Positions 47,873 to 59,010 of a stretch of 64,000 nt of DNA are shown one piece after another. The position numbers and the translations under genes were made by a program. This stretch comes from Larix kaempferi (taxonomy: Eukaryota > Streptophyta > Pinopsida > Pinales > Pinaceae): NCBI GenBank assembly GCA_027924585.1, contig BSBM01000606.1, positions 11,351,501-11,415,500 on the forward strand, read 5' to 3'. The notes under the pieces are model-generated. The model ran no database searches. It saw nothing but the letters and a program-made list of their open reading frames with translations, and had not been told where the DNA came from. Numbering within the stretch: the first letter of the stretch is position 1; every line of letters begins with the position of its first letter.

Positions 47873-49259
47873 TTTTCGAATCTTCTCTATAACCAGACAG
47901 ACCAGGGCTTTGGGATGCAGTTTTATACTTTTAACTTGGTCGGGCTCTGCCTACGGGCTCAAGGAATGCAATGGTGGTTGCTTCTCGAGAATTCCAGGTG
48001 GTTACTTATATGCATATGCTGCACCCGAATTCACTGCCTTTCTGCACCTATTCTTTTCATCATACCTGTACTTGCCACTTCTAATCCCCTATCTTTCATG
48101 ATTGATCTCTACCTTCTTATGATCAACCTTTGTACTTCATGTGGTGAAGGTTGTGATCATGATTTGCTGAGGGTGACGGAACTTTGGTAGAAATCATGAG
48201 TTATGAAGGTCATTCCGCCATGCCGCCGATTTGAAATTGAAGATGTCCTCAGCTGACTAGAAACGACTCTATTGCGGGAATGTGTTTTAACATAAAAGTC
48301 AAATAAAATCGTTTAGAGATTACCTTCGTATGTATGCATACCTGCATTGATGAGCTGGTCCATTTTTCATGTGCAGTGGATTCTGTAGTAATCTTGGTGG
48401 TGTCTGTAGTTGATTTATGCATGTCACTAGTTACGTGCGTAGGGTTCTTTTTCCGTTATGCACGTTTTGAATTTGCTGAGTATGTGCTTTTGAAAATTGT
48501 GCCAGTTGTTGATTCGACTCAGGCGATTGTGCGTTATATTTGGATGATTGCATGGTTGGATCTGATTGGCTTCCTCAAATAACTTTGCAAGCTCTCTTAA
48601 ATATGTTTGAAAAAGGTTGGTGTGGTGTGTCCTTGATGAATTCCGTAGTAGATGAAGACTTATTTTGCATGTAGACATGGCTGGCTTGTGTGAATTGCTT
48701 TCAGCCTCACTTGAATATATGGCAGCCTCATTTGATTTATTTTTCAGGCTCGCTTGAATTGATGGTAGCCTCGCTTGATATAAATTGTTTCTTGGATGAA
48801 TTGATGGTAGCCTCGCCTGAATTATTGGTAGCCTCGCTTGATATATTTTGCAGGCTCTCCTTAATTGCTGGAAGCCTCGCTTGAATTATTGTGCAGGCTC
48901 GCTTGAATAGGTTGATGCCCTATACTTTCTGTTATTCCTTGTTCTCTTTTTTGTTTTGTTTTTTTTTTCTCTTTTTTTGTGTTTTTTTTTATGAAATGTG
49001 CTGAAGCTTACTGTTTTGGATCATGCTTTATCAGCATCAATTGTTGCTGGTAGAGTACTTGTGTAAATTCCTCTTTGGACTTTGGTTGTTTGTAGAGTTT
49101 TAGGTGGTGCCCATTCACGATCATGGGGAACTCATCATCATCAATTGTAATAATTCTCATAGCCCCATTGTCATAAATTTTCTATATACTGTAAGGTCCA
49201 AGCCATCTAAGGGTTAGCTTCCCTTTGAATGTGTGAAATCTGGAGTCGTAGAGTAGTAC
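47873..49259 (-). other. G5 spacer with short irregular repeats
   Basis: Between integrase and the extra ORF. At 48695-48910 the phrase GCAGGCTCGCTTGAAT or TAGCCTCGCTTGAATTGAT recurs about nine times at steps of 20-50 bp. A poly-T-rich run lies at 48957-48990. The first 250 bp continue the end of pol (the minus frame with TFKGKLTLRWLGPY just below 49260). Confidence 0.6.
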
Positions 49260-50144
49260 TCAATCACCCTCTTCGAATTTCTTATCCTTCAAATGTTGGT
49301 CATGCCATTTATTTCTTTGCTGTTGGATGATTTCAGTATGTGTAAGTGCTTGTTGGTGGTGTTCATCCAATTGATTTAGCTGTAGCATGCATTCTTTTTG
49401 AATGTCTGATAGGTTCATATTTAGATCGGCTACAATTCTTAATGTTTTTACTTCAAATTCGATTGGTAGCATGACCTTTTTCCCATAGACCAACTCATAA
49501 GGTGTGAATCCTGTTCTTGTTTTCCATGTAGTATTGTAAGCCCAGACTGCTTCACTAAGTTTGTCAGCCCAATCTCTTTTGTGAATTTGGACAGTTTTTG
49601 TCAAGATTCTTTCCAATTCGCTGTTGGTTACCTTAGCTTGACCATTTCCTTGAGGGGGGTAGGAGGATGACTGTCTGTGCTTTACATTGTTTCTTTTCAT
49701 CAAGTCTTCAATTAAATTAGATGTGAATTGTGGTCCTTGATCCGAAACTACTTCTCTTGGCACCCCAAATCTGTGAAAGATCTGCTAAGTAAAGAATTTG
49801 GCCACACTAGTTTCATTTGCAGCAACCAGTGCTGCTACCTCAGTCCATTTTGTAAGGTAATCAGTGCATACAAGGATGTAGCTCTTCTGATTGGATTGTG
49901 GGTTGAATGGGCCAACAAAATCAAATCCCCACTTATCGAATGCTTCTAAATATATTTGTGGGTAAAGTGGCATTTCTTGTTTTTGTGTTGGCTTTCCCAT
50001 TCTCTGGCAATCGTCACAATGGGACACATACTCATAAGCATCTCTGTGGCGTGTTGGCCAATAATACCCTGTTTGCAAGATCTTGTAGGCTGTCCTTTTT
50101 GCAGCGTAGTGTCCTCCACAGGGTTCATTGTGTGTGGCATGCAT
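49260..50144 (-). pseudogene. G5 integrase
   Basis: Two minus frames separated by one stop near 49787. The zinc-binding part has HNEPCGGHYAAKRTAYKIL and HCDDCQRMGK (HHCC). The catalytic core has GFDFVGPFNPQSNQKSYILV (first D), VVSDQGPQFTSNLI (second D) and NGQAKVTNSELERIL (E), so the D-D-E triad is present. RDWADKLSEAVWAYNTTWK and TGFTPYELVYGKKVMLPIEF follow as usual. The enzyme would insert element DNA into the genome. The frame ends at a TGA where the family has tryptophan (GDWVL), a G-to-A change. Confidence 0.88.
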
Positions 50145-50474
50145 TATGTCATGTACCTCATCTTCCCTAATGCACCTTCTAAGTACTTGATCTGGTCCCT
50201 ATTTAAAAAGCATGCCCTCTATCCATGTATATGTGGCACTTTGTCTTATTACTTTTGTCCTTTCTTTATAACTGTAATGTTCTGGAAACTTCCCGGAAAC
50301 CAAATAGTTTGCTATGTCAGCAAACCATGGAGTTTTTATTGATATGGAAAAAAGGTGCTCATCAGGGAAGTTATCTTGGACCAATTCATTATCTGTCCCA
50401 TGTGTTACTCTTGACAAAAAGTCTGCTACGACATTATGCTTTCCTGGTTTATCTATTATAATGATGTCGAATTC

Positions 50475-51152
50475 CTATAGAAGTAGCATCCATCGAATAA
50501 TTCTTGCACTTGTATTAGGCTTGTTCATAAGATATCTGATCGCTGAGTAGTCAGTATGGAGAAAACTTTGGTATCCTGTAATGTAATGCCTGAATTTGTT
50601 GATTGCATGTATGACTGACAGAAATTCCTTCTCTGTGACTGTGTAGTTGAGTTTTGCCCCAACCAAATTTATGCTTATATAGTATATGGCATAGGGTTTC
50701 TTGTCTTGTTCTTACCCAAGCACAGATCCGATTGCTTTATCTGATGCATCAGTGTGAATGTGAAATGGAATTTCCCAGTTTGGTCCTTGAAGTATTGGTG
50801 CTGTGATGGTTTTCTGTTTAAGACTTTCAAAGGATGACATGCAGTTGCTTGTCCATATGAACTCATTGTCTTTTGTTAGAAGTGCAAACATGGGGGCAAC
50901 AATTCTGCTATAATTCTCAATAAACCTCCTGTAGTACCCTGTCTGTCCATGGAAGCTTCTCACATCTTTTTTTTTGATAGGTGGGGGCAGTGTCTTGATT
51001 ACTAATACTTTGGCTTGATCCACCCCTATACCTCTCTGTGATATATGATTTCCTAGAACAATTCCTTCTTCCATTAACATCCTGCATTTGTCATTTCTTA
51101 GGCACAAGCTCATCTCAATACATTTTTTCAATATTAATTCAAGGTTTTCCAA
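50475..51152 (-). pseudogene. G5 RT thumb/connection and RNase H
   Basis: It reads GNHISQRGIGVDQAKVLVI, PPPIKKKDVRSFHGQTGYYR, then RNase H motifs FHIHTDASDKAIGSVLG (first D), LNYTVTEKEFLSVIHAINKF (E), FLHTDYSAIRYL (D, usual HTDHSA) and, beyond a stop, VVADFLSR (last D, about 50410-50430). Stops at about 50714 and 50473 stand where glutamine codons are usual, consistent with C-to-T changes. RNase H removes RNA from the RNA-DNA hybrid. Confidence 0.85.
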
Positions 51153-51155
51153 TGC

Positions 51156-51890
51156 CTAGTCAAAGCTCTGTCCATAAGGTGTGGAATAATCCATGAATAC
51201 TTCCATTTTGTTATTCAGAAAATCAGAGAAAATACTCAGTATGGCTCTTTGAAATGTTGTTGGGGCATTACATAGACCAAAGGGTAAGACCCTATTGGCG
51301 TAAGTTCCCCATGGGTATGTGAAGGTCATCTTATCTTGATCAGTTGGGTGTACTAAAATTTGGTTGTAACCACTAAAACCGTCTAGGAATGAAAAGTACT
51401 TGTTTCCAGATAATGTATCCAGCACCTGGTCTATAAATGGAAGTGGAAAATGATCCTTCTTTGTTGCTTTATTCAGCTCCCTGTAGTCCACACAAATTCT
51501 CCATTTGCCCCCTTTTTGGGGCACTATGGCTAGTTGTGAGACCCACTCACTATCATATATTGGATAGATGAACACTGCGTCTAATAACTTTTGTAATTCC
51601 ATTTTGACTATGTCTTTTAGTGCAGGGTTCATCCTTCTTTGTGGTTTCCTGATGGGAGTAGAACCTTCTTTGATATAAATGTAGTGTTTGCAGATATCAG
51701 GATGTATTCCTTTCATATCTGTATATGTCCAGGAAAATGCTTTACTTTGTTGTGTTAGTATCTTCATCAATTTCTCTTCTTGCTCTAGTTTTAAATTGGA
51801 ATTTATGTTGATTGTCTTGCCAGGGTTAATTTCCACGACTTTTACCTTCTCAATCTGTTCTGGCAGCACTTTTGTCCATAAGTCATCCAT
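51156..51890 (-). pseudogene. G5 reverse transcriptase, palm and fingers, catalytic pair altered
   Basis: A 244-codon frame with the RT blocks in order: HYIYIKEGSTPIRKPQRRMN, LLDAVFIYPIYDSEWVSQLA, VPQKGGKWRICVDYRELNKA, HFPLPFIDQVLDTLSGNKYF, FLDGFSGYNQI, LPFGLCNAPTTFQRA and VFMDYSTPYGQSFD. The F-M-D-D box has become F-M-D-Y (Tyr codon at 51188-51186), so the second catalytic aspartate is lost. The frame ends at TAG (51158-51156), where the next residue is usually Gln. Otherwise it is complete for gypsy RT. Confidence 0.9.
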
Positions 51891-51893
51891 GTT

Positions 51894-52646
51894 CTATTTT
51901 GAACTTTTACCTATTTCTGTAGAAAAAAATTCTTGAATAACATGATTGTAAGGAGATATATTTTGTATAAATCTATCTATATGGCCATCTTCATCTATTG
52001 CCTTTAAAGATATTGCAGCATCAATTGTTAGGATAGGTTGGAGGTTTTGATTTGGTGTGTTCTGGTAATCATCAGTCCAATTTTGATATTCTAACTCTGA
52101 GGATTTCATTGCTGGTGGGTAGATTGTTATCTTCTTCCTGGTATGTCCACTGGTGATTGTCATATTTCCTGATCGGAAACCTATGTAAGCGTCCGCAGTT
52201 GCTAACCAAGGTCTACCCATGATATTTGGATAGACACTAAGTTTGATTTTTATTTCGATTATTATAAAATCAGATGGGTATTCCTAGGACTCGATATTTA
52301 TCATGATGTCTTCTAGCATTTCTTCGAGCTTCACAGTGGACGTGTCTGTTAGTGGGAGTACTGTTGTAGTTGGTCTTACCATTGATTGGAGTCCTAGGTA
52401 TAACATGGTTTCTTTAGTCATGACATTGATCGTAGCTCCTAGATCGATTAAGCTTTTATTTATTTGCTTGTTATTTATGGTGACACTTACTACAGGACTA
52501 CCAAGATCAAGATATTTAGGATTTATTATGACACCTAGCATCAAATCGGCCAATTGTCCCACTACATTAATAGTTGGTGGGTCACACTTCCTTCTTCCTG
52601 GCTTCTTTAGGCAATTCTCTCTAATGAATTTGTTGTAGATGGGCAC
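51894..52646 (-). pseudogene. G5 aspartic protease and linker
   Basis: The frame at 52646-52284 contains INKSLIDLGATINVMTKETM, with D-L-G in place of D-S/T-G. The next frame (52220-51894) holds MGRPWLATADAYIGF, the hydrophobic strand after the flap (usual ILGRPWL). A stop near 52282 separates them. The enzyme would process the polyprotein. Confidence 0.8.
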
Positions 52647-53111
52647 ATCCCTTATGGCTTGTAAGATTGGGATTTGGATGTTTAAGTGTTTGAATTCGTT
52701 TAAGATTATATTCTCTTCCTCTTATTTTGTATTCCATACAAGTTTTTCTGGAAATGGAGGGTTTCTATTTCGTGTTAGTGGTATAATTTCTTCCTCAGGA
52801 GGTTCTGGTTCATCAGGATGCTGAACATAGGGTTTTGATGTGTGGTCTTGAGCTTCAGGTACAGGTTGTTGGATGTTGTGTGGGGGTGTATTTGGCAACG
52901 TTTTTCCAGATCGTAGGTTTATTTCATTTATTTCTATGGTGTCTACAACATAAGTTGGTAATTGTGTGATATTAGTGTTGTAAGCCTACTGCTATTGTGG
53001 GGGACTGTTATTATTAGAATTTGGAATTGGTTGGGCTGGAATAGGTGGAGGTATGGGGGGTGGTTGAGGTTGTGGGGGTGGCATAATGAGTGGCTATTGT
53101 AATGGTGCCCT

Positions 53112-54493
53112 CTAATTTGATGGATGTGGGTACTGGTTTGCATAGTTTGTGGTGGATGGAAACGGTGGGGGGTATTGAGGACAAGACGGTGGATAATATG
53201 GCTGTTGATAGGATGGTTGATATGCTTGCTGGTTTTGTTGCCATTGGTTTTGATTTGGTTGTGCTTTCCATGGAGTCGGTGCAGAGTTCCAATTTGGGTG
53301 TCCTTGATTATAGTAAGTTTGATTGATCTGCTGATATGGCCTAGCAAAATTATTCCTCCTTTGATTTATAAAACAGAGCCGTTCTACAGTTCCTTCAGTT
53401 GCTGGGTCTTGAATGGCTACCTTACATGAGGGTAAGAGGGGACATTTATTAGTGGAATGGTCATCGGTGCAGAGACCACATACTTCTATTGTGTTTAAGG
53501 TGCACTGCCTCTTCTCATGCTTCTTCCTACAACGAGGACAAAATACTGCCAAGGCTTGGTTATTTTCATCCTGTTTCTTTTTTATTTGAAGAGCATCAAG
53601 TTGCATGGCTAGGGATTGCAGTATGTCAGTTTTCATGTCATCCAATAGGTTTCCTAAATCAGATTTTGTAAGCGAGGATGATGATCCACTGGTGGTTGTA
53701 TCTGTATCCCTCGTCCCATTCTTAGTTTTCCTAGATCTTGAGTAGTTTTTGAAGATTTGCAAGATCTGGTCAAAAGAGTTTTGGAATATGTCTCCAACTC
53801 CAAGGAGATTTAAGACTTCAAAATTCTCCTCTTTTACACCCCTGAGAAGGACAAGCTTTAGTGATTCAGGATCCAATGTGCAATGGCTAGCTCATTTGTA
53901 GCTGAGTTGAAATCTTTGGGCATAATCTTCTAATGACTCTTATCTCCTTGTTGCATCCTAAAGATTTCATCCCTAGTATCTTTGGCCTTGCAGTAGTCCC
54001 TATATTTTTCTAAGAATTACTATTTCATTTGATCCCGGCTAAAGATACTATTTCCTTCAAGGCTCATGAACCACCGAAGTGATAGGTCTTTTAGTGTGGA
54101 AGGAAAAAGCCTAAGCTTTTGTGCATCAGTAGTGTAATCAAATGATCTGCAAACTACCTCAAATTCAAACATGAATGTGTCAGGATCCTCTAAATTCAAC
54201 CCATGAAAGTTTGGCAGATTATTAGGATTGATGTTCTTCATTCTGGCATCTCCGAGAGGTATGCTAACGGGAAAAGTGAAAAGCTCCCTAGGTTCTTCCT
54301 CTTCATTTGCCGTTGAGGTGTTTGAGCTGGAACTGGTAGTGAAGTTGCTTCTGTTTGGATCGTATGTGGAGTCAGTCTCGTTTTCAGATTGTAGAAATTC
54401 AAACTGAGAATGGTTAGAACTATTATTACCGTTGTTGCTCATGGAATGGTTGGGCAGTAAGTGGCCAAACCTATCCCTTTGCCGATGATGCAT
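53112..54493 (-). pseudogene. G5 gag
   Basis: Capsid part (54493-54020): IPLGDARMKNINPNNLPNFH, DPDTFMFEFEVVCRSFDYT, DLSLRWFMSLEGNSIFSR, typical of plant gypsy gag. After a broken stretch, a frame at 53876-53112 carries two knuckles, CPRCRKKHEKRQC and CGLCTDDHSTNKC (C-x2-C-x3-H-x4-C), then a proline/glutamine/tyrosine-rich tail that continues to about 52650. Frameshift or stops near 53880-54020. Gag would form the particle and bind RNA. Confidence 0.85.
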
Positions 54494-54585
54494 TCATTGG
54501 TAGAAGATATTTATGTTTTTGTTTTATGTAATTTTTGTTTCCTTTTTGTGGTTTTTAGGTGATGTCTTCTAAAAGATTTAGCACC

Positions 54586-54603
54586 TCCCCGGCAACGACG
54601 CCA
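54586..54603 (-). promoter_or_regulatory. G5 primer-binding site (tRNA-Asp type)
   Basis: The minus strand reads TGGCGTCGTTGCCGGGGA, one base from the common plant gypsy site TGGCGCCGTTGCCGGGGA, five bases past the end of the 5' LTR. Confidence 0.85.
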
Positions 54604-54608
54604 AAAAG

Positions 54609-56016
54609 TGGTGAGCTCCTAATATGGATGCCTAATGAGGGCAGCTTATACCAAGAGCCTACTCTAAATGTCAACCCGGGGAACGTACAAAATTGAGAGA
54701 TGCATGCATTGTCTGTGCTCTTTATAGGATAATCCCTTGTCACAGTTAAAGGGTGGTATCGATGTTCTAAAGATTGTCTACTAAATGTGAAGGTTGTCTA
54801 CTTAATGTGAAAACTGATTATGCTACGAAATTGAATACTGGAAAGCAATGAATCTGATTAAAAGAATTAAAGTGCTGAAAGCAGTAAATATGTTCTGAGA
54901 AGTAAAGTAGGAAATCTATTCTAAGTAATTAAAATGATGAAGTAATTAGATGTTGATCTGTTCTAAGAAATAAAGATATAAAGATAGTAAATCTATTTGA
55001 AATAATTAAACTGCTAAAATAACTAAATGTCGAGAATGAAAATACCATAACAGAGCTATTTTACTATTGGGGAAATGAAGTCTGTAACTACTGTCTGCGC
55101 ACACAATTTGAGTCTTGATCTATATTATTCTACCAATCTAGAATTGAAATACGATCATTCTATTCTTACCCATCTTCTACTAAGAAGTTAAAAGAAACTA
55201 ATCACGATGAGAAACTGCAGTGAACTCTAGATCTAACCATGACATTGAAAGCTAAGCTATTACACATGTAATCGTGGATAAAAATATGCGTTGCAAGAAA
55301 GAACCTATAGGACTACTGAAATCATTTTATTGTACTACAAAATGCATTCTAAACTACTACAGAAAACAATGACTCATTCAACGCTACCATATATCATAGA
55401 ACTGTTCATCAATGTAAAACACATACTTGGAAAAATACCTGTAAATAGGAATCTCCTGACCTACGTGTTGGAGGGGCCCTCCCCAACCCGTACTCAGGAG
55501 AGAATAAAAACTCAAAAACGCTTGCTGGAATTAATCATCCATCTTTCATTAATAAAATCCATGTCAAAATAGAAGTTTGTACTTCAGTATCTCAATAGTG
55601 CAGAAAACATTAACAATAATGTCTTTCACAAAAATAACATCAAGGGCCTCTCGCTACCCGAGAGGTCCATATTTATACGATTTAACGCTAATCCTAACTG
55701 ATTGTCAAAGTGTCAATTCATCTTGAAAGTGGGAGTGTGTCCCCTATAAATCAGGAAACAGGGCGCCGAGCTTGGTGATCCTTTAGTCTTTTACACGTCC
55801 TTCCTTTAATAAGCGTGAACCTGCTCAATCATGCTTGGTTTCCATATAATCAATTTAATTGATACACATTCTAACATACAAGATTAATCATAAAAACAAT
55901 TTTATTAAATCATTAAAGTATAACATTTTTCCCACAATTGAGTGCATTTCGTTACCATTGCTTGAGATGGACTGTGGAAAAAGGGTTATCAAAATACCAG
56001 AATAATGGACCCATCA
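54609..56016 (-). repeat. G5 5' LTR (1,408 bp)
   Basis: TG...CA ends on the minus strand. A TATA-like TATAAATATGG (55677-55667) is followed by a perfect 7-bp hairpin, CCTCTCG-GGTAG-CGAGAGG, at about 55648-55666. The other LTR has one G-T mispair in this stem. Confidence 0.9.
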
Positions 56017-56021
56017 CCCAT

Positions 56022-56884
56022 GTCCAATAATGCTGCTCCAAAAGAATGTGATATGCATCGAAATATTCAACCATGTTTTCTTTCATCCAAGAAGTGAATG
56101 AAGTTCCTCCAACATCAATTGAACTAAGCAAGAAGCAAGGAATATCATGAGTCTTCAAGTGAGTCAAGTGAACATCATAAGTGCATCCAGGAAGATATGT
56201 ATCATCATAAGGTAAAACAATATGCTGCTGCAAATGTAAATAATGAGGTGCTCTATTCATGTCATCATCAAAAGGAGAGGTAGGAGTTTCATACCCCTCA
56301 TGTGGTACCATTAGAAAAAAACCTTTCACCCAATTTTCATCCCCAATTGGTGTGGCTAAAAAAGAAGTGTGGGGTGAGGAATTATGAACCAACTTTAATT
56401 ACTTACAACTCTTACCCATTGAAATATTTAATCCATCTTCTCCACAATTGGCTGGTCCAACTATTGTGAGATCATGTACCTCTTCCAAGGCTTTTCAACT
56501 CTCTCCATGAGGCAACTCATAATCCCTTTGAGCAAGGACAAGTGCTTGTCCTTCTTCTTGTTTGAGTGTAGCATCTTCAAGAACCTGCATATCAACATGT
56601 ACCTGATGTTCCACAATTACATTAGGTTCCTCCTTTGTGACATAAATTATTTCATCATTTTCCTTGAAAAGAGAACCATTGCTCATTATTTTTTTCGAGT
56701 TGCTTCCAAGTTCACTAACCAACAATTTGAACTCTTGCATGAATTTCCTCCACTTGTCTTCAAAGGAATATTTCAGTAATTTTCTAAACTCCTTATTCTC
56801 CTCTAAGGTTCCTTTCTCATCCTTACTCATGGTGACCAAGGAATGCACTTCTTCTCCTACTTCTTCCCTTTCACCAAAGTACAT
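56022..56884 (-). pseudogene. G2 proximal interior, gag position, unrecognised frames
   Basis: The first frame after the primer site (56884-56495, 129 codons) is acidic and lysine-rich, with KDEKGTLEENKEFRKLLKYS and likely helical. The next (56392-56022) contains TPTSPFDDDMNRAPHYLHLQ and DVHLTHLKTHDIPCFLLSS, and is open into the downstream piece at 44158. Neither shows a zinc knuckle, protease or polymerase motif. Position suggests gag or a replacement of gag; function unknown. Confidence 0.5.
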
Positions 56885-56969
56885 CTAGTTTCAGTTTCTA
56901 AGGGTGGTGGCTTATTTGTTTGAATCCTGGTATTCATTAATGTTCTACCACATTAGGTTCCAAGACCAT

Positions 56970-56981
56970 GCTCTGATACCA
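56970..56981 (-). promoter_or_regulatory. G2 primer-binding site (initiator tRNA-Met)
   Basis: The minus strand reads TGGTATCAGAGC, one base past the LTR end GGGACATTACA. This fixes 56983-59005 as the 5' LTR and the element as minus strand. Confidence 0.85.
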
Positions 56982-56982
56982 C

Positions 56983-59005
56983 TGTAATGTCCCTTGTTAG
57001 GAATTTTATTAAAATGGCAATTTTTCACTTTTTTCCCTAGTTTGACCTTTGACTAGTTTTGAGCTCTAGGTCCCCAAATTGCTCCAATTGCTCCCAAATA
57101 TTCTAAGAAGGTATATGGATGATGTTAGAAAATAAATATGTATTTTAGGGATGCTTTTGGAACTTTAAAATACTTCTACAAATCCTCTTTCAATTCTGGC
57201 CAATGTAGGGAACTTTACTAGTAATTTCCCTTTGACTAGTATTGGTCTCTAGGTTTCGAATTGACTCCAAATGCCTTCAAATATTCAAGGAGGGTCTATG
57301 AAAGATATTAGGAATTGAATATGATGTTAAGATATGATATATGGCCACCAAAATACCTCTGCAAACTCTCTTAAGATTCTGGACCAAGTATGCAATTTTA
57401 CTAGTAATTTTGGGTTCAAATCCCCAGAGGGTTAGTACAGAAAATGGCTTCCCAAATGCCTCCAAACCCACTCAAATTTATGAAAAGAGGTAGGTAATGT
57501 ATTAATTATTTTATTAAGGTCTCATGTGAACCATTAATTGATTATTATATCTATTCCAACCCTCTCCCACTCAACTGCAAAAATCTCCAATTCGACCCTT
57601 GGGGAAATCGAACTATTTCTTCTCCCAATGCAATTAAATTGAGTAAAAATACTTCAAATGCTCAAGTACAGTACATGAAAATTTTAAAATACATCCATGG
57701 AATTCCATTAATCACAAATTCATCAGATAATCATCCATTCATTCGAAATCATCATCAATACATTGGTTCACAACAAGGTAGTGGGGAAATGACATTGTTC
57801 TTCCATTAAAAATGAGATTTATACATTTCTACTTGGAATTTTGACCTGAAACGTTTTGGAGATGAAGAAAAGAGTATTTAATTCATATTAAAAAAGAAAT
57901 GGGGCATGATAAACTCCCCTAAAGAGTACAATAGCTCACCAAAAATGCCCTCTTTCAAGGATCAAGAATATGCCATCAAAACTGGAAATGGTTGAGAGAA
58001 TGTGCTGCAATAGAAGAAACCATGAGATGCCCTGTAGCTTAAACCTACAAATAAATACTCCATTGAAGCTCCAAATGAAAGGTCTGAATGGCCTTTCCAA
58101 TTACCAACTTGGATGGGAATCTTTCACCCTCGAAATTGGCTAGGGCAAGAAACTAGTCATCCACTAGCTCTCCCTCTACACAAATGCAATTGCAAATTCT
58201 ACAAATGATCAAAAGCTGGTTTCATTCTTTGTTATTGAAATTTATAAACTTCTAATGTCCTCCATGGGTTTAATTCCTTCCAAGAGACTCATTCCAACTC
58301 AATTTGGGAAGAGATTCCAAAGAACGCCACTTGTACAACAATTCCTAGTCTCCCACTTCCACCAAATCACATGTGGAAGCATCTTAGCTGCTCTAACACC
58401 CTTGAGCGCCCTCTTGGAGTCTATTTTTATCCCTGACTTGTCATATATGTCATATTTCATCCTTCAGGTCTTATTTGTGTCATATGTGTCATAGCATCTT
58501 CATCATTGTTGTCATAGAGCTAGGGAATCTAGCCCAATTGTCTCACTAGCTCCAAATTGCCTCTTCCTCTTCCATGGGAGTTACTCTTCCTCTATATTTT
58601 GACCTTGGATGAGTCATGCAATGAATAATACCTTTTGGAATCCCCAAATTATGTTACCATTCACCTTGAATTTGAATTGGTGAGAGAATGATGCCAAGTG
58701 TAGTGGGGAAATCTAGCCATATTTGGGTCCCACTTCCTCCATGTGTCTTCATGATCAAATGCCACTTTGATTTTCACTTGTATATGTTTATTTAGCTCCT
58801 TTATTAAATATTTATGCCATTTTAATGTTCAAACATCATTTATTATCCCCATTATTCCAAATCCCAAAGCTTCCACCCGAAACCTAGGAAACTAGTAATT
58901 TTCCTTGACAATTATTTAACCTTTAGCATCAATTTGACAAACTCTAATGAATAGGGTCAATGTGATTAGGCCATTGTGACCCAATTCCAAATTTGGGACA
59001 TGACA
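56983..59005 (-). repeat. G2 5' LTR (2,023 bp)
   Basis: Uninterrupted LTR that shows the empty site of the C3 insertion (near 58237). Outer flank TGCTG (59006-59010) is the right target-site copy. Confidence 0.92.
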
Positions 59006-59010
59006 TGCTG

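Larger units (their letters stand above)
44159..56016 (-). mobile_element. G5: Athila-like Ty3/gypsy element with an extra ORF after integrase
   Basis: LTRs 44159-45570 (1,412 bp) and 54609-56016 (1,408 bp) begin TGATGGGTCC and end CTCACCA on the minus strand. Flanks CCCGT (44154-44158) and CCCAT (56017-56021) form the TSD with one transition. A tRNA-Asp-type primer site follows the right LTR. In minus order: gag with two zinc knuckles, protease, RT, RNase H, integrase, repeat-rich spacer, extra ORF, polypurine tract, 3' LTR. It is the most complete and best preserved element here. Total 11.9 kb. Athila lineage is suggested by primer type and the downstream ORF and is not proved. Confidence 0.92.
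26537..59005 (-). mobile_element. G2: Ty3/gypsy-type LTR element, pol deleted, split by two nested insertions
   Basis: LTR copies of 2,022 bp (26537-27788 plus 42836-43605, rejoined) and 2,023 bp (56983-59005) start TGTAATGTCCC and end in variants of GGGACATGACA. Flanks TGCTA (26532-26536) and TGCTG (59006-59010) form the 5-bp TSD with one transition. The initiator-Met-type primer-binding site (56970-56981) shows the element reads on the minus strand. Its own interior is only about 1.5 kb. An open frame upstream and downstream of the G5 insertion joins without a stop when one TSD copy is removed. C3 sits in its 3' LTR and G5 in its interior. With so little interior it is non-autonomous. The gypsy label rests on a weak integrase-tail match, so other LTR types are possible. 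Confidence 0.85.

Noticed and set aside
47577-48582. Plus-strand frames opposite the G5 extra ORF and spacer
   Set aside because: They are antisense shadows without recognisable motifs.
26537-59005. Reading 26537-27788 and 56983-58241 as two solo LTR fragments
   Set aside because: The TSD at the outer ends, the primer-binding site and exact rejoining of the split LTR show one element.
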